Numbered from the stretch's first letter, positions 20,435 to 29,862 are shown. The stretch: DNA of 64,000 bases from Streptomyces sp. CC228A (GCF_021390935.1 NZ_JAJPUI010000001.1:124001-188000), one strand, 5' to 3'. Notes: generated by a model from the letters alone, not told the origin. A program made the numbers and translations.

Positions 20435-20518
20435 GTGATCCAGCCGCCGTACCGCGAGCCAGCCCACCACTGGATCCGATTCCGTCTTCTTCCGGACCTA
20501 CTTCGGGGAGTCGCAGCC

Positions 20519-21060
20519 GTGATCAGCCAGGCAAGCAGCAGGCAGTGCACGGTAGAGCTCCAGGCCCTGCCGTGGCGGATCCGCCAGGTCCGCAGGATCG
20601 TGTCAGCGCACCTGCGCTACTGGAACCTGGACTGCCTGATCGACCGAGCAGCACTCGGCGTCACCGAGCTGCTGACCAACGTCCACCAGCACGCCCGACC
20701 GGACAAGGCGTGCACGGTCGAGATCTCCTTCTCGCTCGACCGCCTGACCGTCTCCGTCCACGACCACGATCCGCGTCTGCCCGTCCTCGACCGCTCTCCC
20801 GAGGCGCGGGACCCCCTCGCCACGTCGGGGCGCGGCCTCGCGCTGATCGAGGCGGTCAGCGAGAGCTGGGGGGCGCGACCGCAGGGGGACTCCGGGAAGG
20901 TCGTGTGGTTCACCCTCCCGGCGCCCTCGGGCGCCCCGGTGGACCTGCCACCGGTGTCCGGGCGCGCGGCGCCCGCGTCCTCCGCACGGCCGCGAGACCC
21001 GCGGCGCCGGCGCCCGAGTACGTGGCGGCGGCCCCCGCCCCGGTGCCGGTCCCCGGCTGA
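20519..21060 (+). CDS. ATP-binding anti-sigma-factor-type protein (HATPase_c)
   Basis: Single-domain GHKL ATPase of the SpoIIAB/RsbW type, common in streptomycetes as stress and development regulators acting on sigma factors or anti-anti-sigma factors. Seen: ELQALPWRIRQVRRIVSAHL, GVTELLTNVHQHA (N box with Asn), LTVSVHDHDPRLP (G1 box), SGRGLALIEAVSESWG (G2). GTG 20519 follows GGGGAG. Past codon 140 the literal frame turns Arg-rich and runs to 21124, over the TetR operator. One lost base between about 20950 and 20985 would give a natural Pro/Ala tail ending at TGA 21058-21060; I take that end as native. Confidence 0.8.
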
Positions 21061-21092
21061 TCCGCGGCCGCTCGGGCCCTCGGGCGCCAGAC

Positions 21093-21112
21093 TGTACCTA
21101 CTGGTATGTACA
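21093..21112. promoter_or_regulatory. Palindromic operator next to the tetR start
   Basis: TGTACCTACTGGTATGTACA is an inverted repeat with one mismatched pair, so it reads nearly the same on both strands. It ends 8 bases before the ATG at 21121. The size and form suit a TetR-type dimer, so the regulator probably controls its own gene and the following one. Confidence 0.7.
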
Positions 21113-21120
21113 GTGGCGGC

Positions 21121-21756
21121 ATGAGCGCATCGGAGCGGCTGGTCGAGGCCGCGCAGGACCTGCTGTGGGAGCGGGGGTACGTCGGGACGAGCCCGCGCGC
21201 CATCCAGCAGCGGGCCGGCGCGGGCCAGGGCAGCATGTACCACCACTTCGCGGGGAAGCCCGCCCTCGCCCAGGCCGCCATCCGGCGTTCCGCGCAGGAG
21301 CTCCGGGCGGCGGTCGAGGCGGTGCTGGGCGGCGGCGGCACGGCGTACGGGCGCATCGAGGCGTACCTGCTGCGGGAGCGCGACGTGCTGCGCGGCTGCC
21401 CGCTGGGCCGGTTGGCGATGGACCCGGACGTGGTCGCCGACGCCGCGCTGCGGGCACCGGTCGACGAGACGCTGGACTGGCTGCGGGACCGGCTCGCCGG
21501 CGTCGTCCAGGAGGGCGTCGACCGCGGCGAGTTCGCCCCGGGGCTCGACGCGCGGCACACCGCGGCGGCCGTCGCGGCGGTGGTGCAGGGCGGTTACGTG
21601 CTGGCCCGCGCGTCCGGCTCGGCGGCGGCGTTCGACACGGCGGTGCGCGGGCTGCTCGACCTGCTCGCCCCGGGGCGCGGCGCGGCGGCGGGCAGCCGGG
21701 GGGAGTACGCGCGGACGGGAGCCGCGGACGCGGCGGGCGACGAGGGGGACGCCTGA
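21121..21756 (+). CDS. TetR/AcrR family transcriptional regulator
   Basis: A 211-residue regulator. N-terminal TetR helix-turn-helix: SERLVEAAQDLLWERGYVGTSPRAIQQRAGAGQGSMYHHF in pattern, with the typical GSMYHHFAGKPAL end. The C-terminal ligand domain (VLRGCPLGRLAMDP, DETLDWLRDRLAGVVQEGV, AVVQGGYVLARASG) resembles the YxaF/LmrA group. ATG 21121 is chosen because the upstream ATG 21106 lies inside the palindrome. The DUF4865 gene starts one base after the stop, so it is the likely target and partner. Confidence 0.9.
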   Translation: MSASERLVEAAQDLLWERGYVGTSPRAIQQRAGAGQGSMYHHFAGKPALAQAAIRRSAQELRAAVEAVLGGGGTAYGRIEAYLLRERDVLRGCPLGRLAMDPDVVADAALRAPVDETLDWLRDRLAGVVQEGVDRGEFAPGLDARHTAAAVAAVVQGGYVLARASGSAAAFDTAVRGLLDLLAPGRGAAAGSRGEYARTGAADAAGDEGDA

Positions 21757-21757
21757 C

Positions 21758-22348
21758 ATGCAGGCGATGCAGTACGAGATCACTTTGCCGGCCGGCTACG
21801 ACATGGGGATCATCCGTCACCGTGTGGCGACGCGCGGCCGCCTGCTGGACGACTTCCCGGGGCTCGGGCTGAAGGCGTACCTGATGCGGGAGCGCGGCCT
21901 GGCCGGCTCACCCGTGAACCAGTACGCGCCGTTCTACCTGTGGGCCTCGCCCGAGGGCATGAACGCGTTCCTGTGGGGCCCCGGCTTCCAGGGCATCGTG
22001 GACGACTTCGGGCGGCCCCGGGTGCTGCACTGGGCGGGCGCCGCGTACGGGGAGGGCCCGGCGGCCGGGTCGGTCCCCCGTACGGCGGTGCGGCGCCGGG
22101 AGCCGGTGCCCGCGGGGGTGCGGCCTGCCGAGGCGGTCGAGCGGGCGGCCGCCGCGCACGAGCGGCTCGCACGGGAGGACGGCGTGGTGGCGGCCGCGGT
22201 CGCCGTGGACCCGCATGCCTGGGAGCTGCTGACGTTCACCCTGCTGGCCGCCGGTTCGGCGCCGAAGGACGCGGCGGGCGACGTGTTCCAGGTGCTGCAC
22301 CTGTCGCAGCCGGAGCGCTCCCGGCTGCGCCGGGGCCGCCACTGGTGA
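21758..22348 (+). CDS. DUF4865 family protein
   Basis: A 196-residue protein starting MQAMQYEITLPAGYDMGIIRHRV. The N-terminal half (LKAYLMRERG, NQYAPFYLWASPEGMNAFLWGPGFQGIVDDFGRP in order) matches DUF4865, a family often next to TetR regulators; the C-terminal half carries EDGVVAAAVAVDPHAWELLTF. It has a dimeric alpha-beta-barrel look like monooxygenase-type ABM proteins, but no catalytic role is established. It is in one transcription unit with tetR. Confidence 0.82.
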   Translation: MQAMQYEITLPAGYDMGIIRHRVATRGRLLDDFPGLGLKAYLMRERGLAGSPVNQYAPFYLWASPEGMNAFLWGPGFQGIVDDFGRPRVLHWAGAAYGEGPAAGSVPRTAVRRREPVPAGVRPAEAVERAAAAHERLAREDGVVAAAVAVDPHAWELLTFTLLAAGSAPKDAAGDVFQVLHLSQPERSRLRRGRHW

Positions 22349-22354
22349 CGGCGC

Positions 22355-22380
22355 GGTCCGGCCCGCCGGCGCACCGGACC
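22355..22380. terminator. Hairpin between convergent genes
   Basis: GGTCCGG (22355-22361) and CCGGACC (22374-22380) form a perfect 7-bp stem, extendable by wobble pairs, immediately after the DUF4865 stop and before the end of the convergent ROK gene. Confidence 0.5.
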
Positions 22381-22479
22381 GTGCGGCGCGCGGCCGCCTG
22401 TCGGCGCGGGCGCGCAAGCCCGTCGGTTCCCCAGCCTGCCGGCCCCGCAGCCGGGCCGGCTCGCCCGGCCTTCGCGCGG

Positions 22480-23707
22480 CTACACCCGCGACGCCGTGGC
22501 CAGGGCGCCGAGCGGGTCGTCCAGGACGGGCTGCCAGGCCAGTTCGGCCGCGCCCGCCAGGCTGTTGTGGGGCAGGGTGCAGCCGAGGATCGGCACGCCG
22601 CCGCTGCGGCCCCACAGGCTGCGGTCGGCGACCACGGCCCGCAGGCGCTCCGGGTCGGCGGCGAGGAGTTCGCGGTGCAGGCCGCCGAGGATGATGCGGT
22701 CCGGGTTCAGGATGTTGACCAGCCCCGCCAGTCCGAGGCCGAGCCGGTCGACGAGCTCTTCGACGGCGGCCCGGACCGACGGGTCGCGCGGCTCGTCGCG
22801 CAGCAGGTCGCGGGCCTGCTGGAGCAGCGACACCTCCGGGCCCGGGGTGCGGCCCGCCGCCGTGAGGAAGGCCAGGGGGTCCGTCTCGACGTCCAGGCAG
22901 CCGCGGCTGCCGCAGTGGCACGGCCGGCCCTCGGGGTGGACCGTGAGGTGGCCCACCTCCAGGGCGAGCCCGGAGCTGCCGGTGTGGAGCCGGCCGTCCA
23001 GGACGAGCGCTCCGCCGACGCCGCGGTGACCGGTGGCGACGCACAGCAGGTGCTGGGCGCCGCGCCCGGCACCGTGCCGGTGCTCGGCGAGGGCGGCGAG
23101 GTTCACGTCGTTGCCCGCGAAGGCGGGCCCTCGATGCCCGCGGCGCGTACGAGGTCCGCGAAGACCTGCCGGACGGGCGCCCCGGCGGCCAGGCGAGGTG
23201 CAGCGGGTTGAGGGCGGTGCCCTCGGGCTCGGCGACCGCGGACGGCACGGCCAGGCCCGCGCCGACGCAGCGGCGGCCGCTGTCGTGCAGCAGCCGCGCA
23301 CCGGCGGCGACGACGGCCTCAAGCACCTGGGCCGGGTCGGCGGTGACCTCCACGCAGCCGGGCGCGGTCGCCACGATGCGTCCGCCGAGACCGACCAGCG
23401 CGGCGCGGAAGCCGTCGGCGTGGATCTGGGCGGCGAGGGCGACGGGGCCGTGCTCGTCCACGGTGAGCCGGTGGGAGGGGCGGCCCTGGGCTCCGGCCCC
23501 CGCACCGGGGCGGGCGTCGACGCGGATGAGGCCGAGGGCCTCCAGCTCGGCGGCGACGGCGCCGGCGGTGGCGCGGGTGACACCGAGCTCGGCGGTGAGC
23601 ACGGCCCGCGTGGGCGCGCGGCCCGTGTGCACCAGTTCCAGGGCGGGGCCGAGGGCGCTGCGGCCCCTGTCCAGCCGTGTCCGGGTCGTCGTCGCCTTGC
23701 CGTTCAT
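22480..23707 (-). pseudogene. ROK family transcriptional regulator (two frame breaks)
   Basis: About 408 residues. An N-terminal winged helix (LVHTGRAPTRAVLTAELGVTRATAGAVAAELEALGLI in pattern) precedes a ROK sugar-kinase-like domain: FAGNDVNLAALAEHRHG, VATGHRGVGGALVLDGRLH, GHLTVHPEGRPCHCGSRGCLD (zinc-binding CxCGxxGCL), and VNILNPDRIILGG. The frame changes at the C run 23180-23183 and at about 23122-23130, each as one lost base; with both repaired the reading is continuous (APVRQVFADLVRAAGIEGPAFAGND). Likely a carbohydrate-responsive repressor, like NagC, Mlc and XylR. No sugar transporter is adjacent. ATG start at 23707. Confidence 0.82.
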
Positions 23708-23834
23708 GCCGGTGAGTCTCCCATGATCCGGCGGGCCGGCCGCCCCGCTGCGCTGTTTCGCCGGTGCCTGGACGGGTACTGCGGGCAGCGGTGGCGGGGG
23801 ACCGGACCGACGACGGCGGGGTGAGGGAGGCGCC

Positions 23835-24557
23835 ATGTCACCCTCGGGCGGCGAAGAGCGGCGCGAGACCGTGCGGGAGCTGCTGGGCGCGCACGGCGAG
23901 ACGTACGCCCGGCAGGCCGGGATCCGGCTGAGGGACACCCCGCAGCCGCTGTACCAGCTGCTGGTCCTGGCGCATCTGCTGTCCGCCCGGATCCGGGCGG
24001 ACGTCGCTGTGGCGGCGGCGCGGGCGCTGTTCGACGCCGGTTTGAAGGACCCCCGGCGCATGCGGGACGCGAGCTGGCAGGAGCGGGTGGACGCGCTCGG
24101 CGCGGGCGGGTACCGGCGCTACGACGAGCGGACCTCCACGCAGTTGGGGCGGGCGGCGCAGCTCGTGCTGGACGCGTACGGGGGCGACCTGCGGCGGATG
24201 CACCGGGAGGCCGGCGACGATCCGGAGCGGCTGCGCGGGCTGCTCCGGGAGGTGCCCGGCATCGGCCCCGCCGGAGCGGACATCTTCCTGCGGGAGGCGC
24301 AGGGGGTGTGGCCGGAGCTGGCGCCCTACCTGGACGACCGGACGCTCGACGGGGCCCGGCGGCTGGGGCTGCCCGCGGACCGCGGCGAGCTGTCCGGTCT
24401 CGTGGACCGGGACGAGCTGCCCTCCCTGGCCGCCGCGCTGGTGCGCGCCGCGCTCGACCGGCACGTGGTGGAGGACGTGCGCGGAGGTCGGGAGGACGGC
24501 GGCGGGCAGCGGAGCAGGGGCGCGAGGAAGGCACGCACGGCCGGGCGGCCGGCGTGA
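23835..24557 (+). CDS. HhH-GPD type endonuclease/DNA glycosylase-like protein
   Basis: A 240-residue protein with the endonuclease III fold: YQLLVLAHLLSARIRADVAVAAARALF at the start, and a helix-hairpin-helix LREVPGIGPAGADIFL at about residues 138-153. It has no C-terminal four-Cys cluster loop, so it is not a standard Nth. Probable base-excision repair protein, or a relative without lyase activity. Its 3' end (residues after about 215) is Arg/Gly-rich and may be disordered. Confidence 0.8.
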   Translation: MSPSGGEERRETVRELLGAHGETYARQAGIRLRDTPQPLYQLLVLAHLLSARIRADVAVAAARALFDAGLKDPRRMRDASWQERVDALGAGGYRRYDERTSTQLGRAAQLVLDAYGGDLRRMHREAGDDPERLRGLLREVPGIGPAGADIFLREAQGVWPELAPYLDDRTLDGARRLGLPADRGELSGLVDRDELPSLAAALVRAALDRHVVEDVRGGREDGGGQRSRGARKARTAGRPA

Positions 24558-24740
24558 AGGAGCCGGCGGCGGCGCCCGGCGATCGGGCGCCCGGACGACG
24601 AGCAGCCCGAGCGGAAGGAGGCGGCGACACGGCGAGGAGACCGGGAGACCAGAGCGTCGAGAGCCGAGGAGAGGCAGAAAGGGACAGCGCCGCACGGGCG
24701 CCCCGCCCGGCGGCACGCACGACACCCAGGGAGGATCCGG

Positions 24741-25096
24741 ATGAGCACCCCCGACCGCGGCGACCTGCCGCTGCCCGACTACGACCATCTGCCCGCGGGC
24801 GCCCTTGAGCACCGCATCCGCTCCCTGCGCTCCGAGGAGGTCGCGCGGCTCCTGAAGTACGAGCACGAGCACGCCGACCGGCCGCCGGTCGTGCAGTTGC
24901 TCGCGGCGCGCAAGCGGCAGTTGGAGGAGGGCGCGCAGCCGTCCGGCGGCGATCCCGGGGCCTACCGGCCGGAGCAATCCCAGCGGGGCCGGGGCGGTTC
25001 GCCGGTGTCGCCGGCGACGTCGCCGCAGCCGTCGAGCCCGCCGCCGCACGGCACGCCCGACCAGCGGGGAAGCCGAAGGGCGACCGCACGGTCTGA
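24741..25096 (+). CDS. Small conserved streptomycete protein
   Basis: ATG 24741 follows AGGGAGG by six bases. The first 70 residues (LPLPDYDHLPAGALEHRIRS, VARLLKYEHEHADRPPVVQLL) form a helical, soluble domain; the tail is Ser/Pro-rich with SPVSPATSPQPSSPPPHGTPDQ. The literal frame ends at 25112, but one extra base in GGGG at 25066-25069 would give ...QRGKPKGDRTV and stop at TGA 25094-25096, a more natural end. I recall the family from streptomycetes but know no function. Confidence 0.75.
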
Positions 25097-25113
25097 GGCG
25101 TCCGCTCGCTGAT

Positions 25114-25184
25114 TTGGAGCGGGGCGCGGGGATCCCTATCCTGAGTTTGTGCCGCTACTAAACAAACTCGGTTCCCCGCGCCCC
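25114..25184 (+). promoter_or_regulatory. Leaderless promoter with nested palindromes over the MFS start
   Basis: TTGGAG (25114-25119), a 17-base spacer and TATCCT (25137-25142) form a good housekeeping-type promoter. Transcription would begin about 7 bases later, at the GTG start codon (25149). GAGTTTGT (25143-25150) and ACAAACTC (25162-25169) form a perfect 8-bp inverted repeat over the start codon. A perfect 12-bp pair, GGGGCGCGGGGA (25121-25132) and TCCCCGCGCCCC (25173-25184), encloses it. Confidence 0.7.
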
Positions 25185-26400
25185 GCCGCCGCGCCCCGCC
25201 AGGCCGCCCCCGACGCCGACCGGGGCCCCCGCGACCTGCGCGGGCTGCGCACCGCCCTGACCCTCTTCTTCGCCCTGGACGGCTTCCTCTTCGCCGGCTG
25301 GGTCGTCCGCATCCCCGCGATCAAGCAGCAGACCGGCGCGAGCGAGAGCGGCCTCGGTCTCGCCCTGCTCGGCGTGTCCGCGGGCGCGGTGGTCACCATG
25401 ACGCTCACCGGCCGGCTCTGCCGGCGCTTCGGCAGCCACCCGGTGACGGTGGCCGCCGCGGTGCTGCTGTGCCTCGGCATCGCCCTGCCGCCGCTGACCC
25501 ACTCGGTGGCGGCGCTCGGGCTGGTCCTCCTCGTCTTCGGGACGGCGTACGGAGCGGTCAACGTCGCCATGAACAGCGCCGCCGTCGACCTGGTGGCGGC
25601 CCTGCGCCGACCGGTGATGCCCGCCTTCCACGCCGCGTTCAGCCTGGGCGGCATGCTCGGCGCGGGCATCGGCGGGCTGGTCGCCGGCCACCTGTCCCCG
25701 GCCGCGCACCTCCTCGGCCTCACGGTCGCCGGCCTGCTGCTGACCGCCGTGGCCGGCCCGGCCCTGCTGCGGCACCCTCCCCGCCCGCCCGGAGGCCCCG
25801 GCGGGACCCGGGCGCGCCGGACGCGCACCCCTCGACCGCCGTTCGCGGCGGCTGGTCACCGTCTTCGGCGTGATCGCCCTGTGCACCGCGTACGGCGAGG
25901 GCGCGCTCGCCGACTGGGGCGCCCTGCACCTGACGCAGGAGCTGGGCGCCCACCCGGGCCTCGCGGCAGCCGGGTACTCCCTCTTCGCCCTCGCGATGAC
26001 GGTCGGCCGGCTGTCCGGCACGGTGATGCTGGAGCGGCTCGGCCAGACCCGCACCCTCGTGGCGGGCGGCTCCGCGGCGGCCGCCGGCATGCTGCTGGGC
26101 ACCCTGGCGCCGACGGTGTGGTCGGCGCTGCTGGGCTTCACGATCACGGGACTCGGCCTGGCCAACATCTTCCCGGTGGCCGTGGACCGCGCCGGCGCGC
26201 TCGCCGGTCCCACCGGCGTGGCGGCCGCCTCCACGCTGGGCTACGGCGGCATGCTGCTGGGCCCGCCGGTGATCGGCTTCCTCGCCGACTGGTACTCCCT
26301 TCCGGTGGCGCTGACGAGCGTGGCGGTGCTCGCGGCGGGCGCGGCCGCCATCGGCTACGCCACGCGGGGCGCGTCGGACGGCCGGCCGCAGCGCGGTTGA
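25149..26400 (+). pseudogene. MFS transporter (one frame break)
   Basis: About 417 residues and 12 hydrophobic segments. The first half (LTLFFALDGFLFAGWVVRIPAIKQQ, TGRLCRRFGSHPV, NVAMNSAAVDL, FHAAFSLGGMLGAGIGGLVAG in order) and second half (YGEGALADWGALHLTQELG, TVGRLSGTVMLERLG, STLGYGGMLLGPPVIGFLADWYSLP) are typical of bacterial MFS proteins of the FucP/YbjJ-like kind. Frames join near 25800-25815 only with one base removed or two added, in the loop between the halves; the joined reading is GRAPLDRRSRRLVTVFGVIAL. GTG 25149 is the only plausible start and is probably leaderless. Substrate unknown; the operator suggests control by a ROK-type sugar regulator. Confidence 0.78.
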
Positions 26401-26429
26401 GAGCGGGGGCCCACTGGCAGAATTCCGGC

Positions 26430-27182
26430 ATGGACACTGCCGAGCACATCAAGTACCTCACGCATGAGGGCCAGTTGCTGGCCGACGCCGCCGAACAGGC
26501 CGGGCCGGACGCCGAAGTCCCCACCTGCCCGGGCTGGCACGTGCGGGACCTGCTCCGGCACACCGGCATGGTGCACCGCTGGGCCACCGCCTTCGTCACC
26601 GAGGGGGACACCGCCTACCGGGCGGGTGCCGGGGAGCCCGACTTGGACGGCGACCCGCTGCTGGCGTGGTTCCGCGAGGGCCACGGTGCGCTGGTCGCGG
26701 CGCTGGCGCAGGCGCCGGAAGCCCTGGAGTGCTGGACGTTCCTGCCCGCGCCGTCGCCGCTGGCGTTCTGGGCCCGCCGCCAGGCGCACGAGACGACCGT
26801 GCACCGCGTCGACGCGGAGTCCGCGCTGGGGCTCGTGGCGGGCCGCTCCCCGGTGGACGCCCGGCTGGCCGCCGACGGAGTGGACGAGCTGCTGTGCGGC
26901 TTCCACGGCAGGGAGAAGAGCCGCGTCCGCACGGACCGTCCCGGTACCCTGCGGATCCGCGCGACGGACACGGGGGACGTCTGGACCGTACTCCTGTCGG
27001 CGCAGGCGCCGCGTACCGCCCGGGACGCCGAGGGCCCGGCGGACTGCGAGCTCAGCGGCCCCGCGGAGGCCCTGCACCTGACGTTGTGGAACCGCATCAG
27101 GCCGGGCTCCCCCGCCGTGACGCTCACCGGTGACGAGCGCCTGGCGCGGCTGTGGCGCGAGACGTCAGCGGTCACCTGGTGA
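26430..27182 (+). CDS. Maleylpyruvate isomerase family mycothiol-dependent enzyme
   Basis: A 250-residue DinB-fold protein. The N-terminal mycothiol-dependent maleylpyruvate isomerase domain has VPTCPGWHVRDLLRHTGMVHRW (first metal His) and FWARRQAHETTVHRVDAE (second and third His). The C-terminal SCP2-like part contains ADCELSGPAEALHLTLWNR. Members transfer mycothiol or catalyse isomerisation with zinc in actinobacteria. The particular reaction is unknown. It follows the MFS gene after 29 bases, so possibly in one transcript. Confidence 0.88.
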   Translation: MDTAEHIKYLTHEGQLLADAAEQAGPDAEVPTCPGWHVRDLLRHTGMVHRWATAFVTEGDTAYRAGAGEPDLDGDPLLAWFREGHGALVAALAQAPEALECWTFLPAPSPLAFWARRQAHETTVHRVDAESALGLVAGRSPVDARLAADGVDELLCGFHGREKSRVRTDRPGTLRIRATDTGDVWTVLLSAQAPRTARDAEGPADCELSGPAEALHLTLWNRIRPGSPAVTLTGDERLARLWRETSAVTW

Positions 27183-27266
27183 CGGCGGCCGGCGCTTCGG
27201 CGGCACGCGGCGGTACGGTCTCGGCGGACGCGGCGGCGGCACGCGGCCGCACGGCGGCAGCGCACG

Positions 27267-27410
27267 GGGACGGCAGGGGGACGGCACGGGGACGGCAGGG
27301 GGACGGCACGGGGACGGCAGGGGGACGGCACGGGGACGGCAGGGGGACGGCACGGGGCGGCAGGGGGACGGCACGGGGACGGCAGGGGGACGGCACGGGG
27401 CGGCAGGGGG
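27267..27410. repeat. 11/22-bp minisatellite before the DUF6332-like gene
   Basis: CACGGGGACGG and CAGGGGGACGG alternate to give a 22-bp unit repeated about six times with small losses (CACGGGGCGG near the end). It ends only a few bases before the ATG at 27417, so the ribosome binding site of that gene lies in the last copy. Confidence 0.85.
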
Positions 27411-27416
27411 TCAGGC

Positions 27417-27784
27417 ATGAGGGACGGCGATGCACGGCAGGCCCGGCGGGACGCCGTCACCGTGGAGATCGGTTTCGCGGTGGTGACCGGGGCGCTGCTC
27501 GGCGGCGTGCTGTTCTGCCTCGTCGGCGCCCCGGTGCTGCTCTTCGACCTGGACGGCGGCACGGAGCGCACCCTCGTGGCGGGGGCGTGGGCCGCGGCCG
27601 CGGCGGGCTTCGCGGCCCGGGTGGCACGGGTCCTGTGGAGGTTCACCCAGGCGACCGCCGGTCCGCCCGCGGGGAGCCCGTCCGGGCCCCCGCCCCCGCG
27701 TCCGCTGGGCACGACCCGGGCGGAGCGGCCGGCACGCCGCAGGCCCCTCCTCCCGGAGGCCGCCGCCCCGCATCCGACGGGTGA
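27417..27784 (+). CDS. DUF6332-like small membrane protein (3' end unsure)
   Basis: ATG 27417. RRDAVTVEIGFAVVTGALLGGVLFCLVGAPVLL is a first membrane segment, then LVAGAWAAAAAGFAARVARVLWRF a second, with the closing RVLWRFTQA that I associate with DUF6332. The literal frame runs on to 28214, over the convergent flavoprotein gene, in Arg/Pro-rich sequence; a frame error is likely, and a TGA at 27782-27784 in another frame is one possible true end. Function unknown. Confidence 0.6.
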
Positions 27785-27896
27785 GGCAGCGCGGGCCGGT
27801 CGGCGCCGCGTGCGGCCCGGCGCGGAGCGGAGCGGCCCGGTGGGGTGGCCCGGTGGGGTGGCCCGGTGCAGCGGCATGCAGCGCGCCGCGGTCGGG

Positions 27897-29862
27897 CTAC
27901 TCCCCTGCCGCGCCCCCTCGGCCGCGGAGCGTCCCTCAGCGGGGTCCTGGACCGGGTGCTCCTCGTCCGGTACGGGCCGCTCCGCGGCCTGGCGGCGGTC
28001 CAGCGCGTCGACGGCGCGGCGGGCCAGAGCGCTGTCGCGCACCATCCCGCCCAGCGTCGAGGTGCCCCGCGTCACGTCGGTGAACGCCCGCCAGGCGGGC
28101 CGCCAGCCGGTGATGACGGCGTGCAGCAGTCCGGGGCGCCGTGCGAAGAAGCCGAGCATGCGCCGCCCCACGGCCATCTCGACGCCCAGCCCCGCCTTGA
28201 TCGCGAACGCGTAGTTCAGGGCCTGCCTGCGCGCGTCCACCGCGTCGTGCGCCTCCGCGATCCGCACCGCCCACTCCCCCGCGAGGCGGCCGGAGCGCAG
28301 CGCGAAGGAGATGCCCTCACGCGTCCACGGTTCCAGGAGTCCCGCAGCGTCGCCGCAGACGACGACCCGGCCGCGGGAGAGCGGCGAGTCGTCGGTCCGG
28401 CAGCGCGTCAGGTGCCCGGACGACAGGGACGGTTCGAATCCGGCCAGACCGAGCCGGGCCACGAAGTCGTCCATGTACCGCTTGGTGGCGGCGCCTTCAC
28501 CGCGGTGCGCGATCACGCCGACGGTGAGGGTGTCGCCCTTCGGGAACACCCAGCCGTAACTGCCGGGCAAGGGGCCCCAGTCGATGAGGATCCGGCCCGC
28601 CCAGTCCTCCGCCACGGGCGGCGGCACCGGGATCTCCGCCTCCAGTCCGAGGTCCACCTGGTCCAGCTTGACCCCGACGTGTGCTCCTATGCGGCTGGCG
28701 CTGCCGTCGGCGCCGACCACGGCCCGTGCCAGGACCGTCTCGCCGTCGGCGAGGACGACGGCGACCGTGCGCCGGTCGGGCACGGCGGCGCCGTGCTGCT
28801 CCACCCGGGCCACGGTGGCGCCGGTGCGCAGCTCGGCGCCGGCCTTCTGGGCGTGCTCCACCAGCCGGGCGTCGAAGTCCGGCCGGTTGACGAGGCCGAA
28901 CAGCATGCGCTTGGCGCGGCGGGTGCGGGCGAACCGGCCGTTCAGGGAGAACGTCACCGCGTGCACCCGGTCCCGCAGCGGCAGTTCGAAGCCGGGCGGG
29001 AGCGCGTCGCGGGAGGGGCCGATGATGCCGCCGCCGCAGGTCTTGTAGCGGGGCAGCTCCGCCTTCTCCAGGAGCAGCACCCGGCGCCCGGTGACGGCCG
29101 CGGCGTAGGCCGCCGACGCGCCGGCGGGACCGGCGCCGACCACGACGACGTCCCACACCTCGGCGGGGCCGGGCGGCTCCTGCGCGGCCCCGACCGGATC
29201 GGCCGCGGGCGCCTCGGCGGGGCCGCCGCCGGGCAGCCCGCGCGGCTCCCCTGCGTCCGGTTCCCCGCCGTCCCGGTCCTCCGGGTGCGGCCGGCCGGAG
29301 TCGGGCGCGTCCCCGTCGCGGCCCTCCGGGTGGGGTTTCGCGGCGTGCGGCCGCTGCGGGGCGGATGCCACGGCCTCCGACGGCCCGGCGCCCGGCTCCG
29401 TCTCGTACGCCTCTTCCCCGGCCGCCTCGACGGCGCCCGGCTCACCGGGGACCGGCAGGACGGCGCCCCGGTCCTCGGCGCCTCCCCGGCCGGCGCCCCG
29501 CCCGTCGGCACCCTGCTCGTGGGCACCCTGCTCGTGGGCACCCGGCCGGCCGGCGTCCGCGTCCGGGGCGGTCCTCCGGTCACGCACGGTCGGCGCGGAG
29601 CCGTGGGCCGCGGAGCCGGGCGCCGGGTCGCCGGAGCGGGCGGAGCCCGGCCGCGCGGCGGCGCCGTCCACCGCGCCGTCCATCGCGCCGTCCACCGCGC
29701 CGTCCACCGCGCCGTCCACCGCGCCGTCCACCGCGCCGGCGGCCGGGGAAGGGGCTCCGGTGCCGGGGCCTCGGGCCCGGCCCCCGGCGGCCGCGCGGCC
29801 GCGCCCCGGGCGGTCGCGTTCTCGTCGTCTGTGCTCTCAGCCGCTGCGTTCTCGCTGCTCAC
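27897..29862 (-). CDS. Geranylgeranyl-reductase-like FAD-dependent oxidoreductase (termini affected by frame errors)
   Basis: Flavoprotein of the geranylgeranyl reductase/digeranylgeranylglycerophospholipid reductase group, expected to reduce isoprenoid double bonds. Seen: VVVVGAGPAGASAAYAAA (dinucleotide site), EKAELPRYKTCGGGI, VVGADGSASRIG, YGWVFPKGDTLTVGV, VVVCGDAAGLLEPWTREGISFAL. A long disordered Pro/Asp/Gly N-terminus, including a (DGAV)n stretch, precedes it. The likely start is GTG 29862 (VSSENAAAE) with one lost base at 29754-29757; the likely stop is TAG 27897-27899 with one lost base at 27902-27905. The literal frame between runs open far past both ends. In actinobacteria such enzymes saturate menaquinone side chains. 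Confidence 0.83.
29661..29732. repeat. 12-bp tandem repeat coding for (DGAV)n
   Basis: Six copies of GCGCCGTCCACC (one with T for C: CATC) in the N-terminal part of the flavoprotein gene; read on the minus strand they give repeated Gly-Ala-Val/Met-Asp. Confidence 0.9.

Noticed and set aside
28425..28455. tRNA-like T-loop phrase GGTTCGAATCC
   Set aside because: It lies within the flavoprotein coding sequence and no acceptor, D or anticodon stem can be formed around it.
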